Shown here piece by piece: positions 44,702 through 52,791 of a stretch of 64,000 bases of DNA. Source of the DNA: Paenibacillus glycanilyticus. Its GTDB lineage: Bacteria; Bacillota; Bacilli; Paenibacillales; Paenibacillaceae. The notes beneath the pieces are model-generated. The model worked only from the letters and a program-made list of their open reading frames with translations, did not search any database and was not told the origin of the DNA. Numbering within the stretch: the first letter of the stretch is position 1; each line of letters opens with the position of its first letter. The stretch is from the NCBI RefSeq assembly GCF_030161375.1, contig NZ_BSSQ01000013.1, positions 186,001 to 250,000 on the forward strand. The letters are read 5' to 3'. Made by a program: the position numbers and the translations under genes.

Positions 44702-45310
44702 ATGTTGATACAAGCCATTAACACGAACAGCAAAGCGGTTGCTTTTACGTTTGATGACGGACCTGATCCGGTGCATACGCCGGAGTTGCTTGAGATTTTT
44801 GCTGAAGCCGGAGGGCAAGCGACCTTTTATATGGTTGGCGAGCAGATCGCAGCTAACTTCGAAGTGGCCAAGCTTGTCCATAAACGTGGGCATGAAATCG
44901 GCAATCATTCGTACACCCATCCTAATATGACGGAGTTATCGGTTGAAGAGATTGAAAGTGAAATCGCGCGGACGGAAGAGCTTATAAAACAAGTAACCGG
45001 ATCGCGTGCGGCAACGATGCGTTTGCCTTATTTGGCGGGAGATGAACGTGTTAATGCGATTCTTGCCCGCGAAGGTTACCCTTCCATTGGCGCGGTAAAC
45101 ACGGAAGCAAGGGACTGGGATATGCCCGGCGTTGACCATATTCTCGAAAGTTCGCGCAACGCCGTGGAGAACGGAAGTATTCTGATCTTCCACGACGGGT
45201 ACGGCGACCGCTCGCAAACGGTTGAGGCCGTACGCGTTCTGACAAAGGAACTGGCGGCAGAAGGGTACCGTCTAGTGACGGTCAGCGAGCTGCTTCGTCT
45301 AGCGGAATAG
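44702..45310 (+). CDS. Polysaccharide deacetylase (NodB domain)
   Basis: A 202-residue carbohydrate esterase 4 enzyme without signal peptide. TFDDGPDP (residues 16-23), HSYTHP and RLPY give the metal-binding and catalytic motifs; SILIFHDGY closes the site. Such enzymes remove N-acetyl groups from chitin-like or peptidoglycan sugars; lacking an export signal, its substrate is uncertain. GGGGAG lies upstream. Confidence 0.88.
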   Translation: MLIQAINTNSKAVAFTFDDGPDPVHTPELLEIFAEAGGQATFYMVGEQIAANFEVAKLVHKRGHEIGNHSYTHPNMTELSVEEIESEIARTEELIKQVTGSRAATMRLPYLAGDERVNAILAREGYPSIGAVNTEARDWDMPGVDHILESSRNAVENGSILIFHDGYGDRSQTVEAVRVLTKELAAEGYRLVTVSELLRLAE

Positions 45311-45343
45311 ACATGGCTAACGATAAGTAATAACCTTCATAAC

Positions 45344-45380
45344 AATGGCCCGTTGCTGAAACCAGCACGGGCCATTGCTG
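45344..45380. terminator. Bidirectional terminator
   Basis: AATGGCCCGTTGCTG / CAGCACGGGCCATT between the convergent deacetylase (+) and M15 peptidase (-) genes. Confidence 0.8.
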
Positions 45381-45382
45381 CG

Positions 45383-46021
45383 TTATTCCGTTGTTGGCGG
45401 GCGTTTGCCGCGCTGCAGGTCTTTAATCGAGTAGCCGAAATCCATTTGCAAATGAGGGTAGTCCTTGAAGCTTTGCCAATCTCCGCCCCAGGCGAAACCA
45501 AGCTTTTTGGCAGCCGAGACGACTTCCATCCAGTCAGGCTTCCCGTTGTCGTTGCCGTCATATTTCATATCCCAGATCACATCGCCATCCGGCTTGACGA
45601 GCGCGAAATCGACAGCCAGGCCGTAGTTATGGTAGGAAGCGCCGCCTTTGACGTTAGTGACAACTTGTCCGGGTTCGGTTCGTCCTTTTTTGTACAAGAC
45701 GTTCTGCTCCTCGCTTGAGCGGAAATCGTCGGTAATTAGAATCTTTATGCCGAGTTTGCCGGTTTGGGCAACAAGGGTATCGGCTTTGTTGGCAACGATC
45801 GGATTAAGGGAAGTTGTTGGCGCATTTTGCTTTTGCGTCTGCTTGGAAGCTGGTGCCGGTCGATCCTGGACCGATTCAATCCACCTCCAGCCCAATATAA
45901 TAATCGCGATCAATACGATCGAGGTCATGAGCGGGTTTCGCTTCTGCTTCTGCTCCGGCCTGACATACGGCTGGTTGATCTGCCTCATTGCTGTATTCTG
46001 TCGTGCCAAAGGTTCGGGCAT
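45383..46021 (-). CDS. M15-family peptidoglycan peptidase (CwlK-like)
   Basis: A 212-residue membrane-anchored protein: cytoplasmic tail, TM at about residues 33-46, then a M15C D-alanyl-D-alanine/L-Ala-D-Glu peptidase domain. Zinc and catalytic motifs are SYHNYGLAVDFAL (His, Asp) and DYPHLQM (His). Acts on stem peptides outside the membrane. GAGGAG 11 bases upstream of ATG 46021. Confidence 0.88.
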   Translation of the reverse strand: MPEPLARQNTAMRQINQPYVRPEQKQKRNPLMTSIVLIAIIILGWRWIESVQDRPAPASKQTQKQNAPTTSLNPIVANKADTLVAQTGKLGIKILITDDFRSSEEQNVLYKKGRTEPGQVVTNVKGGASYHNYGLAVDFALVKPDGDVIWDMKYDGNDNGKPDWMEVVSAAKKLGFAWGGDWQSFKDYPHLQMDFGYSIKDLQRGKRPPTTE

Positions 46022-46218
46022 CTCATTACGTCTCCTCTCCGGGCTTGTCTCTCTATCAATCTATAACTCTCTCTATCAGCATGCGCATTTATGTACGATC
46101 GTAAACACTCGGATTGCCCTATTGTAGCATAGTTCGACATGGCGAGCCCCCGCCTGGGGTAGGGGAAGAACGATCATACTTAAGAGGGATAGGGGATACA
46201 AAGCGTTGGCGAAACGAC

Positions 46219-46246
46219 AAAAGGCCCATTGAAATGGGCCTTTTGC
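46219..46246 (-). terminator. Terminator downstream of yjcZ
   Basis: AAAAGGCCCAT-TGAA-ATGGGCCTTTT. Confidence 0.75.
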
Positions 46247-46300
46247 TTGCGGGTTAAGCTTCGTATTCTGCTTGGATGGATACTGCAGTTAAGCTAGGAA

Positions 46301-46405
46301 TTAGTACATTCTGCCAAAGCCACAACCGCAAATAATGATCACCAAGAGTATAAAAAGCACCAGGATGAAACCTGTAGAGTTAACACCACCAACGTAACCG
46401 GACAT
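46301..46405 (-). CDS. YjcZ-family small membrane protein
   Basis: A 34-residue hydrophobic peptide, from MSGYVGGVNSTGFILVLF to CGCGFGRMY, with one TM helix. This is the YjcZ/SpoVM-neighbour class of tiny spore-related membrane proteins common in Bacillales. GGAGG lies 10 bases upstream of ATG 46405. Too short for most gene finders. A plus-strand gap of 434 bp follows; it holds the repeat array at 46638 and otherwise nothing recognisable. Confidence 0.85.
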   Translation of the reverse strand: MSGYVGGVNSTGFILVLFILLVIIICGCGFGRMY

Positions 46406-46637
46406 TATACATGCACCTCCTTACGTCTTCAATACTCTATAACTTATGACGATTTGCTCCAAGGTGATTGGGTGTTTGTTCCTGAGGCATTTGACCAATT
46501 ATAAATGCAGCCCCATGTTGCTTGTACCGGATGCACGTTTGCCCGGCAAAATATTCATTCCCATTTTCTTGCCGATGAACGCCGGCGCCATCTTTGTTAC
46601 CATTAAAGAATCATGACCTTAACTATTAAGGAAGCAC

Positions 46638-46832
46638 ATGCTTACGAAGTAAGAATGATCAATGAACAGCCCAATTGGGCTGTTTGAGTTGACCATCATG
46701 CTTACGAAGCAAGAATGATCAAGAAACAGCCCAATGCGGGCTATTTGAGTTAATCATCATGCTTACGAAGTAAGAAAGATCAAGGAACAGCCCAATGCGG
46801 GCTATTTGAGTTAACCATTCTTTTTAGGAGGG
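46638..46832 (+). repeat. Leader hairpin element before the SLH-GH18 gene (three tandem units)
   Basis: Three units start with ATGCTTACGAAG at 46638, 46698 and 46759 (period 60-61). Units 1 and 3 read MLTK-stop; unit 2 (AAGCAA) reads MLTKQE-stop. Each carries an ACAGCCC/GGGCT hairpin. After unit 3 the outer arm ends ATTCTTTTT and abuts the ribosome site AGGAGGG (46826-46832) of the gene. AAGGAAG precedes the first ATG as a possible ribosome site. Confidence 0.7.
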
Positions 46833-46839
46833 CGAAACC

Positions 46840-48456
46840 TTGTTTGGTAGCAAGTTTAAGAGATGGCTCGCGGGAACCGCAGCATTGTCTTGCCTGATGG
46901 GGATCGTTCCAACCGTAGATGCAGCAAGCGCGGACAAGTTGCCTTTCGACGATATTGCGGGCAGCTTCGCCAAGGAATCTATCATTCGTTTATATAATAA
47001 ACAACTATTATCGGGAACTTCCGCTAGAACCTTCTCGCCGAAACAAGCGGTGACCCGGGCGGAATTTATCACGATATTGGACCGCGTTCTCGGAATTACA
47101 CCGGTCCAAAGCGCAATTAGCCCATTTAAGGATTTGTCCGCAAATGCTTGGTACTACGGTGCCGTTACGGCGGCCGTGCAGGTCGGTCTCGTGGACGGAA
47201 CAAGCGCGCATACGTTTGAACCATCGAAGCCGGTTACGCGGCAGGAAGCCGCGATTATGCTTATACGGGCTTTCAAGCAGTCTGGCGTAAGCGGGGATAC
47301 TTCGTATTATGCCGATGCCGATAAGATTGCAAGCTGGGCGGATGCGGCCGTTGGCGCGGCGCTCGAGCTGAATCTGATGGCAGGCGATGCGAATGGCAAC
47401 TTTAAACCGGCAAACGGAATGACTAGGCAGGAGATCGCCGCCGTGATCGACCGCGCATTGCAAGACGATGACTGGTCAGCCGCGCTCGCCAAGAAGCCGA
47501 ATACGGCACGGATCCAGCTTGGCTGGCAGTATGGCCAGACAACGGCTCAGTTCGAACAGTCCGTCAAACAAGCGGGCGTAAACACGATGTCGCCTCGTTG
47601 GTTCTTTTTTGACCCGGCAGGGGTTGTGGCAAGCAATGCCGATCAATCGCTCGTCACTTGGGCGAATAAAAATAATAAACAAATATGGGCGATGGTCGGC
47701 AATCGATCGAATCAGGAAGTCACGCATCAGAACTTGTCCAATGTGACGTACCGGACCAAGGTGGTTAATCAACTGGCGGCCTACGTGCAGAACTACGGAC
47801 TTAAAGGACTGAATATCGATTTCGAAAACGTAGCTCCCGAAGACCGCTCCTACATGACGGCTTTCATAAGCGAGCTCAGCGCGAAGGTGCATAAGCTTGG
47901 AGCTGTTGTTTCGGTCTGCGTTTCTCCTGATCTTGGCAGCGACTGGACGGAAGGTTTTGATTACGCGGCGCTTGGCGCTTCGGCGGATTATATCGTCATG
48001 ATGGCTTACGACGAGCATTGGAGTACCAGTCCGCTTGCCGGTTCTGTTGCCTCCATGCCTTACGTGAATCATGCCGTCGATACGCTGCTTGACGTCGTGC
48101 CCGCAAGCAAGGTGATTCTGGCATTGCCTTACTACAACCGGGACTGGACAACAAACAAGAACGGTACCGTAACGGCAACGGAATTGACCTTAATCGAGCA
48201 AAATCAGACCGTGAAACAACGTAAGCTGTTGCCGGAATGGAACGCATCGGTCCAGCAGTATACGGTTTCCTATCAGCTTAACGGACTTAAGCATCAGATT
48301 TGGCTGGAAGACGGACGGTCGCTTGCCGCCAAATACAAAGCCGCGATGGACCGCAATCTGGCGGGGATGGCTTATTGGTACATGGGCGGCGCCAGCGCCG
48401 ATATTTACACCAGCCTTGGCAATGCGGAACGGTTCTACGGGCTAAATTTTAATTAG
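46840..48456 (+). CDS. Secreted S-layer-anchored GH18 protein
   Basis: A 538-residue exported protein: signal peptide (to about residue 29, VDAA), three SLH domains (about 36-90, 95-150, 155-208) for S-layer/wall attachment, then a GH18 barrel. The motif GLKGLNIDFENV has the catalytic Glu (Glu329) but FE replaces WE. YYNRDWT and AMAYDEHWS-like segments (MMAYDEHWST) are typical of spore/wall-lytic GH18 enzymes such as YaaH/YdhD. Starts at TTG with AGGAGGG 7 bases upstream. Preceded by the triple leader array. Confidence 0.9.
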   Translation: MFGSKFKRWLAGTAALSCLMGIVPTVDAASADKLPFDDIAGSFAKESIIRLYNKQLLSGTSARTFSPKQAVTRAEFITILDRVLGITPVQSAISPFKDLSANAWYYGAVTAAVQVGLVDGTSAHTFEPSKPVTRQEAAIMLIRAFKQSGVSGDTSYYADADKIASWADAAVGAALELNLMAGDANGNFKPANGMTRQEIAAVIDRALQDDDWSAALAKKPNTARIQLGWQYGQTTAQFEQSVKQAGVNTMSPRWFFFDPAGVVASNADQSLVTWANKNNKQIWAMVGNRSNQEVTHQNLSNVTYRTKVVNQLAAYVQNYGLKGLNIDFENVAPEDRSYMTAFISELSAKVHKLGAVVSVCVSPDLGSDWTEGFDYAALGASADYIVMMAYDEHWSTSPLAGSVASMPYVNHAVDTLLDVVPASKVILALPYYNRDWTTNKNGTVTATELTLIEQNQTVKQRKLLPEWNASVQQYTVSYQLNGLKHQIWLEDGRSLAAKYKAAMDRNLAGMAYWYMGGASADIYTSLGNAERFYGLNFN

Positions 48457-48510
48457 CTTTTGTATTAACGCCATTATTTATTAATTTTGATAAATATTTT
48501 TGACGCAAAG

Positions 48511-48541
48511 AAAGCTCCCCGGCTGCGGGGAGCTTTCTTCT
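48511..48541. terminator. Bidirectional terminator
   Basis: AAAGCTCCCCG-GCTG-CGGGGAGCTTTCTT. Separates the convergent GH18 (+) and TetR (-) genes. Confidence 0.85.
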
Positions 48542-48559
48542 GTTTGAATCGGCACAAGC

Positions 48560-49204
48560 TTAACGGCTTTTCACATATTCGAGGAACAGTCCTTTGAGAA
48601 TAAGCAATTGCGGCTTCGACTCAAGATCCGATTCGAACAGCAAAATGTTGTTCTGCAGCGACAGCTGACGTGAAAATTGGCCGAAAGTATTCATAATCGT
48701 CGTTAAGGTTTCCTTGATCTGCAGATCGCTGCGGATAGAGCCGTCCTCGATGCCGGACTGTACAATAGCCGCAAAATGCTGCGAGATTTGCCGGTGCAAT
48801 GCTTCAAACGTCTCCATATCCTCTACTGGCTCAAGCGAATGCGCAGCGTAGCTATCGAAGTCGACCATGAATTTGGCGCTTGCGCGGTTATGTTCCTCGA
48901 TTAAATAATCGAATAGCCGTTCCAGCTTATCCAGACAAGGCACCTGCAGCGCAGCGGTCGCCATAAAGGCATCATGAATCGGCTGCAGCAGCTTGGTCGC
49001 CACCGCAACAATCAGCTTCTCTTTCTTCGGGAAATACCGAAACAACGTAGCAATGCCGATATTAGCCGCGTCCGCGATATGCTGCATAGTGGTTTTCTCG
49101 ATGCCCCGATGTATAAATTCGCGTTCAGCCGCGTCTAGAATCGTTAGCAGCCGTTGCTGTTTACCGTCTTTCCGTTCTTTTACATACCGTGCTTTCGCAT
49201 CCAT
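48560..49204 (-). CDS. TetR/AcrR-family regulator
   Basis: A 214-residue TetR repressor (AEREFIHRGIEKTTMQHIADAANIGIATLFRYFPKKEKLI, about residues 25-64) with an all-helical effector domain. The ATG at 49204 has AAGG upstream. Divergent from an SDR gene, with a palindrome-rich 150-bp intergenic region between. Confidence 0.87.
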   Translation of the reverse strand: MDAKARYVKERKDGKQQRLLTILDAAEREFIHRGIEKTTMQHIADAANIGIATLFRYFPKKEKLIVAVATKLLQPIHDAFMATAALQVPCLDKLERLFDYLIEEHNRASAKFMVDFDSYAAHSLEPVEDMETFEALHRQISQHFAAIVQSGIEDGSIRSDLQIKETLTTIMNTFGQFSRQLSLQNNILLFESDLESKPQLLILKGLFLEYVKSR

Positions 49205-49300
49205 AGGCCATTACCTTTCTTCCGCATTAAATATATGCGTATTATACCGATGCCAACTCCTTCTAGGCAAGAAGCATTGCGCTTGAATTAGTATGGTGAT

Positions 49301-49331
49301 ATAGTTTATATCATAGTGATATACAAACTAT
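49301..49331. promoter_or_regulatory. Inverted repeat between TetR and SDR genes
   Basis: ATAGTTTATATC-ATAGT-GATATACAAACTAT, a near-palindrome; it also contains GATATA-GTT-TATATC (49298-49312). Candidate operator for the divergent TetR gene. Confidence 0.65.
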
Positions 49332-49357
49332 CATTACATTCAAAGGAGAGATGATCC

Positions 49358-50110
49358 ATGAGTCGTCTAGCGGATAAAGTAGCCATCATTACCGGTGCGG
49401 GAAGCGGCATGGGCCGGGAGGAAGCGCTGTTGTTCGCCCAAGAAGGCGCAAAGGTTGTTGCAACCGACATTAATGAAGAAGCGGTTCTCGCCGTCGTAAA
49501 GGAAATCGAGGCAAAAGGCGGCGTTGCAATGGCAATCGCGCATAACGTCGCATCCGAAGAGCAGTGGATCAGCGTTGTTGCAGCGGCGGTGGAGGCTTAT
49601 GGACGAATCGATATTCTCGTTAATAACGCCGGTATTTCGTTTGCTGTTGGCATGCTGGATACAACGGTCGATCAATGGGACAAGGTGATGAATATTAACT
49701 TGTCTAGCGTATTCCTAGGCATGAAGCATGTCGTTCCGCATATGCAAAATAATAAAAGCGGCTCAATCGTTAACATTTCGTCGATCGCCGGCCTTACCGG
49801 CAGCCAAGGCGCCGGCGCTTACACGGCGTCTAAAGGCGCGGTCCGCATGCTGAGCAAAGCGGCGGCCGTAGATTATGGGAAGGACAATATCCGCGTCAAT
49901 TCTGTGCATCCCGGCTTTATTGAGACGCCAATGAGCAAGGAGTTCGTGAACAACGAGCAAATGCTTGGCTGGTTCTTGTCTCAGACCGCCCTTCCTCGCG
50001 TAGGACAAGCAGTTGAAGTCGCGAAGGCGGTCCTGTTCCTCGCTTCGGATGACGCATCTTACCTGACCGGTATCGAATTGCCCGTCGACGGCGGCGTGAC
50101 GGCGAAGTAA
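49358..50110 (+). CDS. Short-chain dehydrogenase/reductase
   Basis: A 250-residue classical SDR. Cofactor motif TGAGSGMG (12-19), NNAG (89-92), active-site YTASK (about 155-159) and C-terminal DGGVTAK. Acidic residue after beta-2 (ATDINEE) suggests NAD+. Substrate unknown, possibly a cyclic alcohol or steroid. AAGGAG lies 10 bases upstream; a terminator follows. Probably repressed by the divergent TetR protein. Confidence 0.87.
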   Translation: MSRLADKVAIITGAGSGMGREEALLFAQEGAKVVATDINEEAVLAVVKEIEAKGGVAMAIAHNVASEEQWISVVAAAVEAYGRIDILVNNAGISFAVGMLDTTVDQWDKVMNINLSSVFLGMKHVVPHMQNNKSGSIVNISSIAGLTGSQGAGAYTASKGAVRMLSKAAAVDYGKDNIRVNSVHPGFIETPMSKEFVNNEQMLGWFLSQTALPRVGQAVEVAKAVLFLASDDASYLTGIELPVDGGVTAK

Positions 50111-50146
50111 TATTTCATAAGAGCACTTATCCATTAGTCTTGTCTA

Positions 50147-50191
50147 AGAACCACGCTGAAGGCGAAAGAAGCCTAGCGTGGTTCTTTTGCT
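50147..50191 (+). terminator. Rho-independent terminator
   Basis: AAGAACCACGCT / AGCGTGGTTCTT followed by TTGC. Confidence 0.8.
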
Positions 50192-50210
50192 TTGGACCGT
50201 TTTATGACAT

Positions 50211-50222
50211 GATAAGCTTATC
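50211..50222. promoter_or_regulatory. 12-bp palindrome upstream of the MocR gene
   Basis: GATAAGCTTATC lies 26 bases before the start of the MocR-type regulator gene and is a possible autoregulatory site. Confidence 0.35.
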
Positions 50223-50248
50223 GGTAAAATTGTTGGAGGTTAATTGGG

Positions 50249-51706
50249 ATGTATTCTGATATTCAATTCGCGGGCGACCGGCCGGTATCGATGCAGGTCA
50301 AAGATTATATGAAACGGCTAATGATCACGGGCGCGCTGCAAGCGAATCAGAAGCTCCCGTCCACGCGAGAGCTAAGCCTCTTGATGAATGTCAGCCGCAA
50401 CACGGTCGTGACCGCTTATGCGGATCTGGTGGAAGAAGGGTTCATTTATGTCGTTAAAGGCAAAGGCAACTTCGTTGCTCAATCGGCGATAGCGGCTGAT
50501 GAAGGCGGCGGCAAACAGCTGAACTGGAGCGAGCGGATCAACGCGCTGGCCCGCACGGCCGAAGAGCATGATCTGATGAAGCATGGCATCCGCTCGAAGC
50601 GGGGTGCGATTTCTTTTACAAGCATCGCTCCGGACGAGAAGCTGTTTGACCTGCAAAATGTAAAACGAGCATTCCTCGACCGGATGTCGCTGGAAGGCAA
50701 CATCATTCTGAATTACGGTTACGCCAAGGGCTACAAGCCGCTCATCGAGTTTCTCATGCGTTATATGGAGAACAAAGGCGTTGATCTAACCGGCAAGGAT
50801 ATGCTCATTACGAACGGCTTTACGGAAGGGTTTGACCTTGTCCTGTCGGCGCTTGGAAAGCGCAGCGGACACGCGTTATGCGAGAACCCGACTCACCATA
50901 CCGCAATAAAAAATTTAAAGATGCACCAATTCGCCATAACCGGCGTAGATATGGAGCCTGACGGCATTAGCCTAGAGCAGCTGGAAGAGAAGCTTGGCAG
51001 GCAGGATTACGACCTTGCTTATCTTGTTCCTTCGTACCATAACCCGACCGGAATCGTGATGTCCCATGAGAAAAGAACGGAATCGGTCCGGATGCTGAAC
51101 GACCGCCAAATCCCGATTATCGAGGACGGCTTTAATGAAGAGCTCCGTTATTCCGGCGCTCATGTAGCCCCTCTTCTCGCATACGGCGGCACACGAAACA
51201 ACGGAACGATCTACTTGGGCAGCTTCTCCAAAATTCTGTTCCCGGGCCTCCGTGTCGGATGGATTCTGGCGGATAAGGAGCTGATCGACTATTTGGAAAG
51301 CGTCAAACGCGCGCGCACCATTCATACGTCGACTCTGGATCAATCGCTGCTGTATCAATATCTTCACAACGGCAACTTCGAGAAATATCTGAAGCGGGCG
51401 AAGGCGGAATACAAGCGCAAATACGAGCTGGCAGTTGAAAGCTGCAAGACGTATTTACCGCTGAAAAGGCTCTCAGGAGACGGCGGGCTTCACCTGTTCG
51501 TCGAGTTCGAGGAGAATTTCTCTACGAGGGAATTGCTGCAGGCGTGCACGGAGCAAGGCGTGCTCTTTACGCCGGGGGATATTTTCTACACGGACGGCGG
51601 CGGACGGCATGCGATGCGGCTTGGCTTCTCCCGCGTGTCCGATGAGGATATCGTGAAGGGGATCCGAAAGATCGGGGATTGCGCGAAAAATATGCTTACG
51701 AAGTAA
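50249..51706 (+). CDS. ddlR: MocR-type regulator, DdlR-like
   Basis: A 485-residue GntR-HTH/aminotransferase fusion: winged helix (KLPSTRELSLLMNVSRNTVVTAYADL, about residues 36-61) and a class-I PLP-binding fold with the Lys in GSFSKILFPGLRVG. It sits directly before ddl, the arrangement of DdlR, a MocR regulator of D-Ala-D-Ala ligase described in Brevibacillus; the symbol is therefore inferred. GGAGG lies 10 bases upstream. Its last four codons and stop (ATG CTT ACG AAG TAA) are the first unit of the leader repeat array. Confidence 0.82.
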   Translation: MYSDIQFAGDRPVSMQVKDYMKRLMITGALQANQKLPSTRELSLLMNVSRNTVVTAYADLVEEGFIYVVKGKGNFVAQSAIAADEGGGKQLNWSERINALARTAEEHDLMKHGIRSKRGAISFTSIAPDEKLFDLQNVKRAFLDRMSLEGNIILNYGYAKGYKPLIEFLMRYMENKGVDLTGKDMLITNGFTEGFDLVLSALGKRSGHALCENPTHHTAIKNLKMHQFAITGVDMEPDGISLEQLEEKLGRQDYDLAYLVPSYHNPTGIVMSHEKRTESVRMLNDRQIPIIEDGFNEELRYSGAHVAPLLAYGGTRNNGTIYLGSFSKILFPGLRVGWILADKELIDYLESVKRARTIHTSTLDQSLLYQYLHNGNFEKYLKRAKAEYKRKYELAVESCKTYLPLKRLSGDGGLHLFVEFEENFSTRELLQACTEQGVLFTPGDIFYTDGGGRHAMRLGFSRVSDEDIVKGIRKIGDCAKNMLTK

Positions 51707-51845
51707 TTTTGCTTCGCAAAATTTAGGCAAATGCTTACGAAGTAATTTTGCTCGTTAATTAATTTGTAATTTGATTAAGTATTTGCTTCGCAAAATTTAG
51801 GCATATGCTTACGAAGTAATTTTGCTTCGCAAAATTTTTAGGAGG
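51692..51845 (+). repeat. Leader hairpin element before ddl (three tandem units)
   Basis: Units begin at 51692, 51731 and 51805, each ATGCTTACGAAGTAA. Unit 1 is the 3' end of the MocR gene. Each continues into an ATTTTGC-TTC-GCAAAAT hairpin; unit 2 has an AT-rich insertion in the loop (about 51752-51783). After unit 3, GCAAAATTTTTAGGAGG abuts the ddl ribosome site. Between units the text reads TTTAGGCA(A/T)ATG, so each mini-ORF has an AGG a few bases upstream. Confidence 0.75.
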
Positions 51846-51856
51846 CTACACACATC

Positions 51857-52768
51857 ATGAAGAAAATCGGAGTTATTATGGGCGGCATTTCGTCCGAAAG
51901 AGAAATTTCCTTATTAACGGGCCAAGAAATGATCGCGAATCTGGATCGCGGCAAATATGAAGTGGTGCCGATCGAGATTAACACGAAACGCGACTTGATC
52001 GATAAAACGGCAGGCATTGATTTTGCGCTCCTCGCCCTACACGGCAAATACGGCGAAGACGGCACGGTGCAAGGCACGCTGGAATCGCTCGGTATTCCTT
52101 ATTCGGGCTGCGGCGTATTGTCGAGCAGCGTAAGCATGGATAAAGAATTGGCCAAAAAGCTGATCCGCTTTGACGACATCCTTACGGCAGACTGGATCAA
52201 TGTCTCCAGCATGGAGGAGCTTGCTTCGGCTAACGTGGAACGTCTTGGACTGCCGGTTGTTGTTAAGCCGAACTCGGGCGGCTCGAGTATCGCTACGCGT
52301 CTGATCAAAACCCAGGAAGAGATTGCCGGTGCGGTGGCGGAAGCTTTGAAATGGGATAACTCCGTGATGATCGAGCAATTTGTCGGCGGGGATGAGATCA
52401 CTTGCGCCGTGCTGAACGGCAAACTGCTGCCGATCGTTTCGATTCAGGCGAACTCGGACTTCTTCGATTACGACTCCAAATATCAAGACGGCGGAGCAAC
52501 AGAGGAAATTATCGAGTTGCCCGCGGATGTGCACGCCCTCGTAGAAGCGTCAGCGCTTGGCTGCTACAAATCGTTAAAGTGCAGTGTATATGCACGTATC
52601 GATATGATTATTGCGAATGGCGTTCCGTATGTGCTGGAAGCCAACACGCTGCCGGGCCTGACGAAAAACAGCCTGCTGCCGAAGGCAGCCAAAGCGGCTG
52701 GCATCAAATTCAGCGAGTTGCTTGATTACATCATCGATTATTCTCTTGAGGAGCGTAAAGAGAACTAA
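51857..52768 (+). CDS. ddl: D-alanine-D-alanine ligase
   Basis: A 303-residue ATP-grasp ligase that makes the D-Ala-D-Ala dipeptide of peptidoglycan. GGISSEREISLLTG (N-terminal), LHGKYGEDGTVQG, VKPNSGGSS, and LEANTLPGLTKNSLLPKAA near the C-terminus are diagnostic. AGGAGG lies 11 bases upstream, immediately after the leader array. Followed 23 bp later by an aminotransferase. Confidence 0.95.
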   Translation: MKKIGVIMGGISSEREISLLTGQEMIANLDRGKYEVVPIEINTKRDLIDKTAGIDFALLALHGKYGEDGTVQGTLESLGIPYSGCGVLSSSVSMDKELAKKLIRFDDILTADWINVSSMEELASANVERLGLPVVVKPNSGGSSIATRLIKTQEEIAGAVAEALKWDNSVMIEQFVGGDEITCAVLNGKLLPIVSIQANSDFFDYDSKYQDGGATEEIIELPADVHALVEASALGCYKSLKCSVYARIDMIIANGVPYVLEANTLPGLTKNSLLPKAAKAAGIKFSELLDYIIDYSLEERKEN

Positions 52769-52791
52769 TCGGCCGGGGGAGAGGGATTACC

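Noticed and set aside
46638..46832. CRISPR-like array of three repeats
   Set aside because: Repeats of about 60 bp are contiguous with no unique spacers, the last one runs into a ribosome site, and no cas gene is near.
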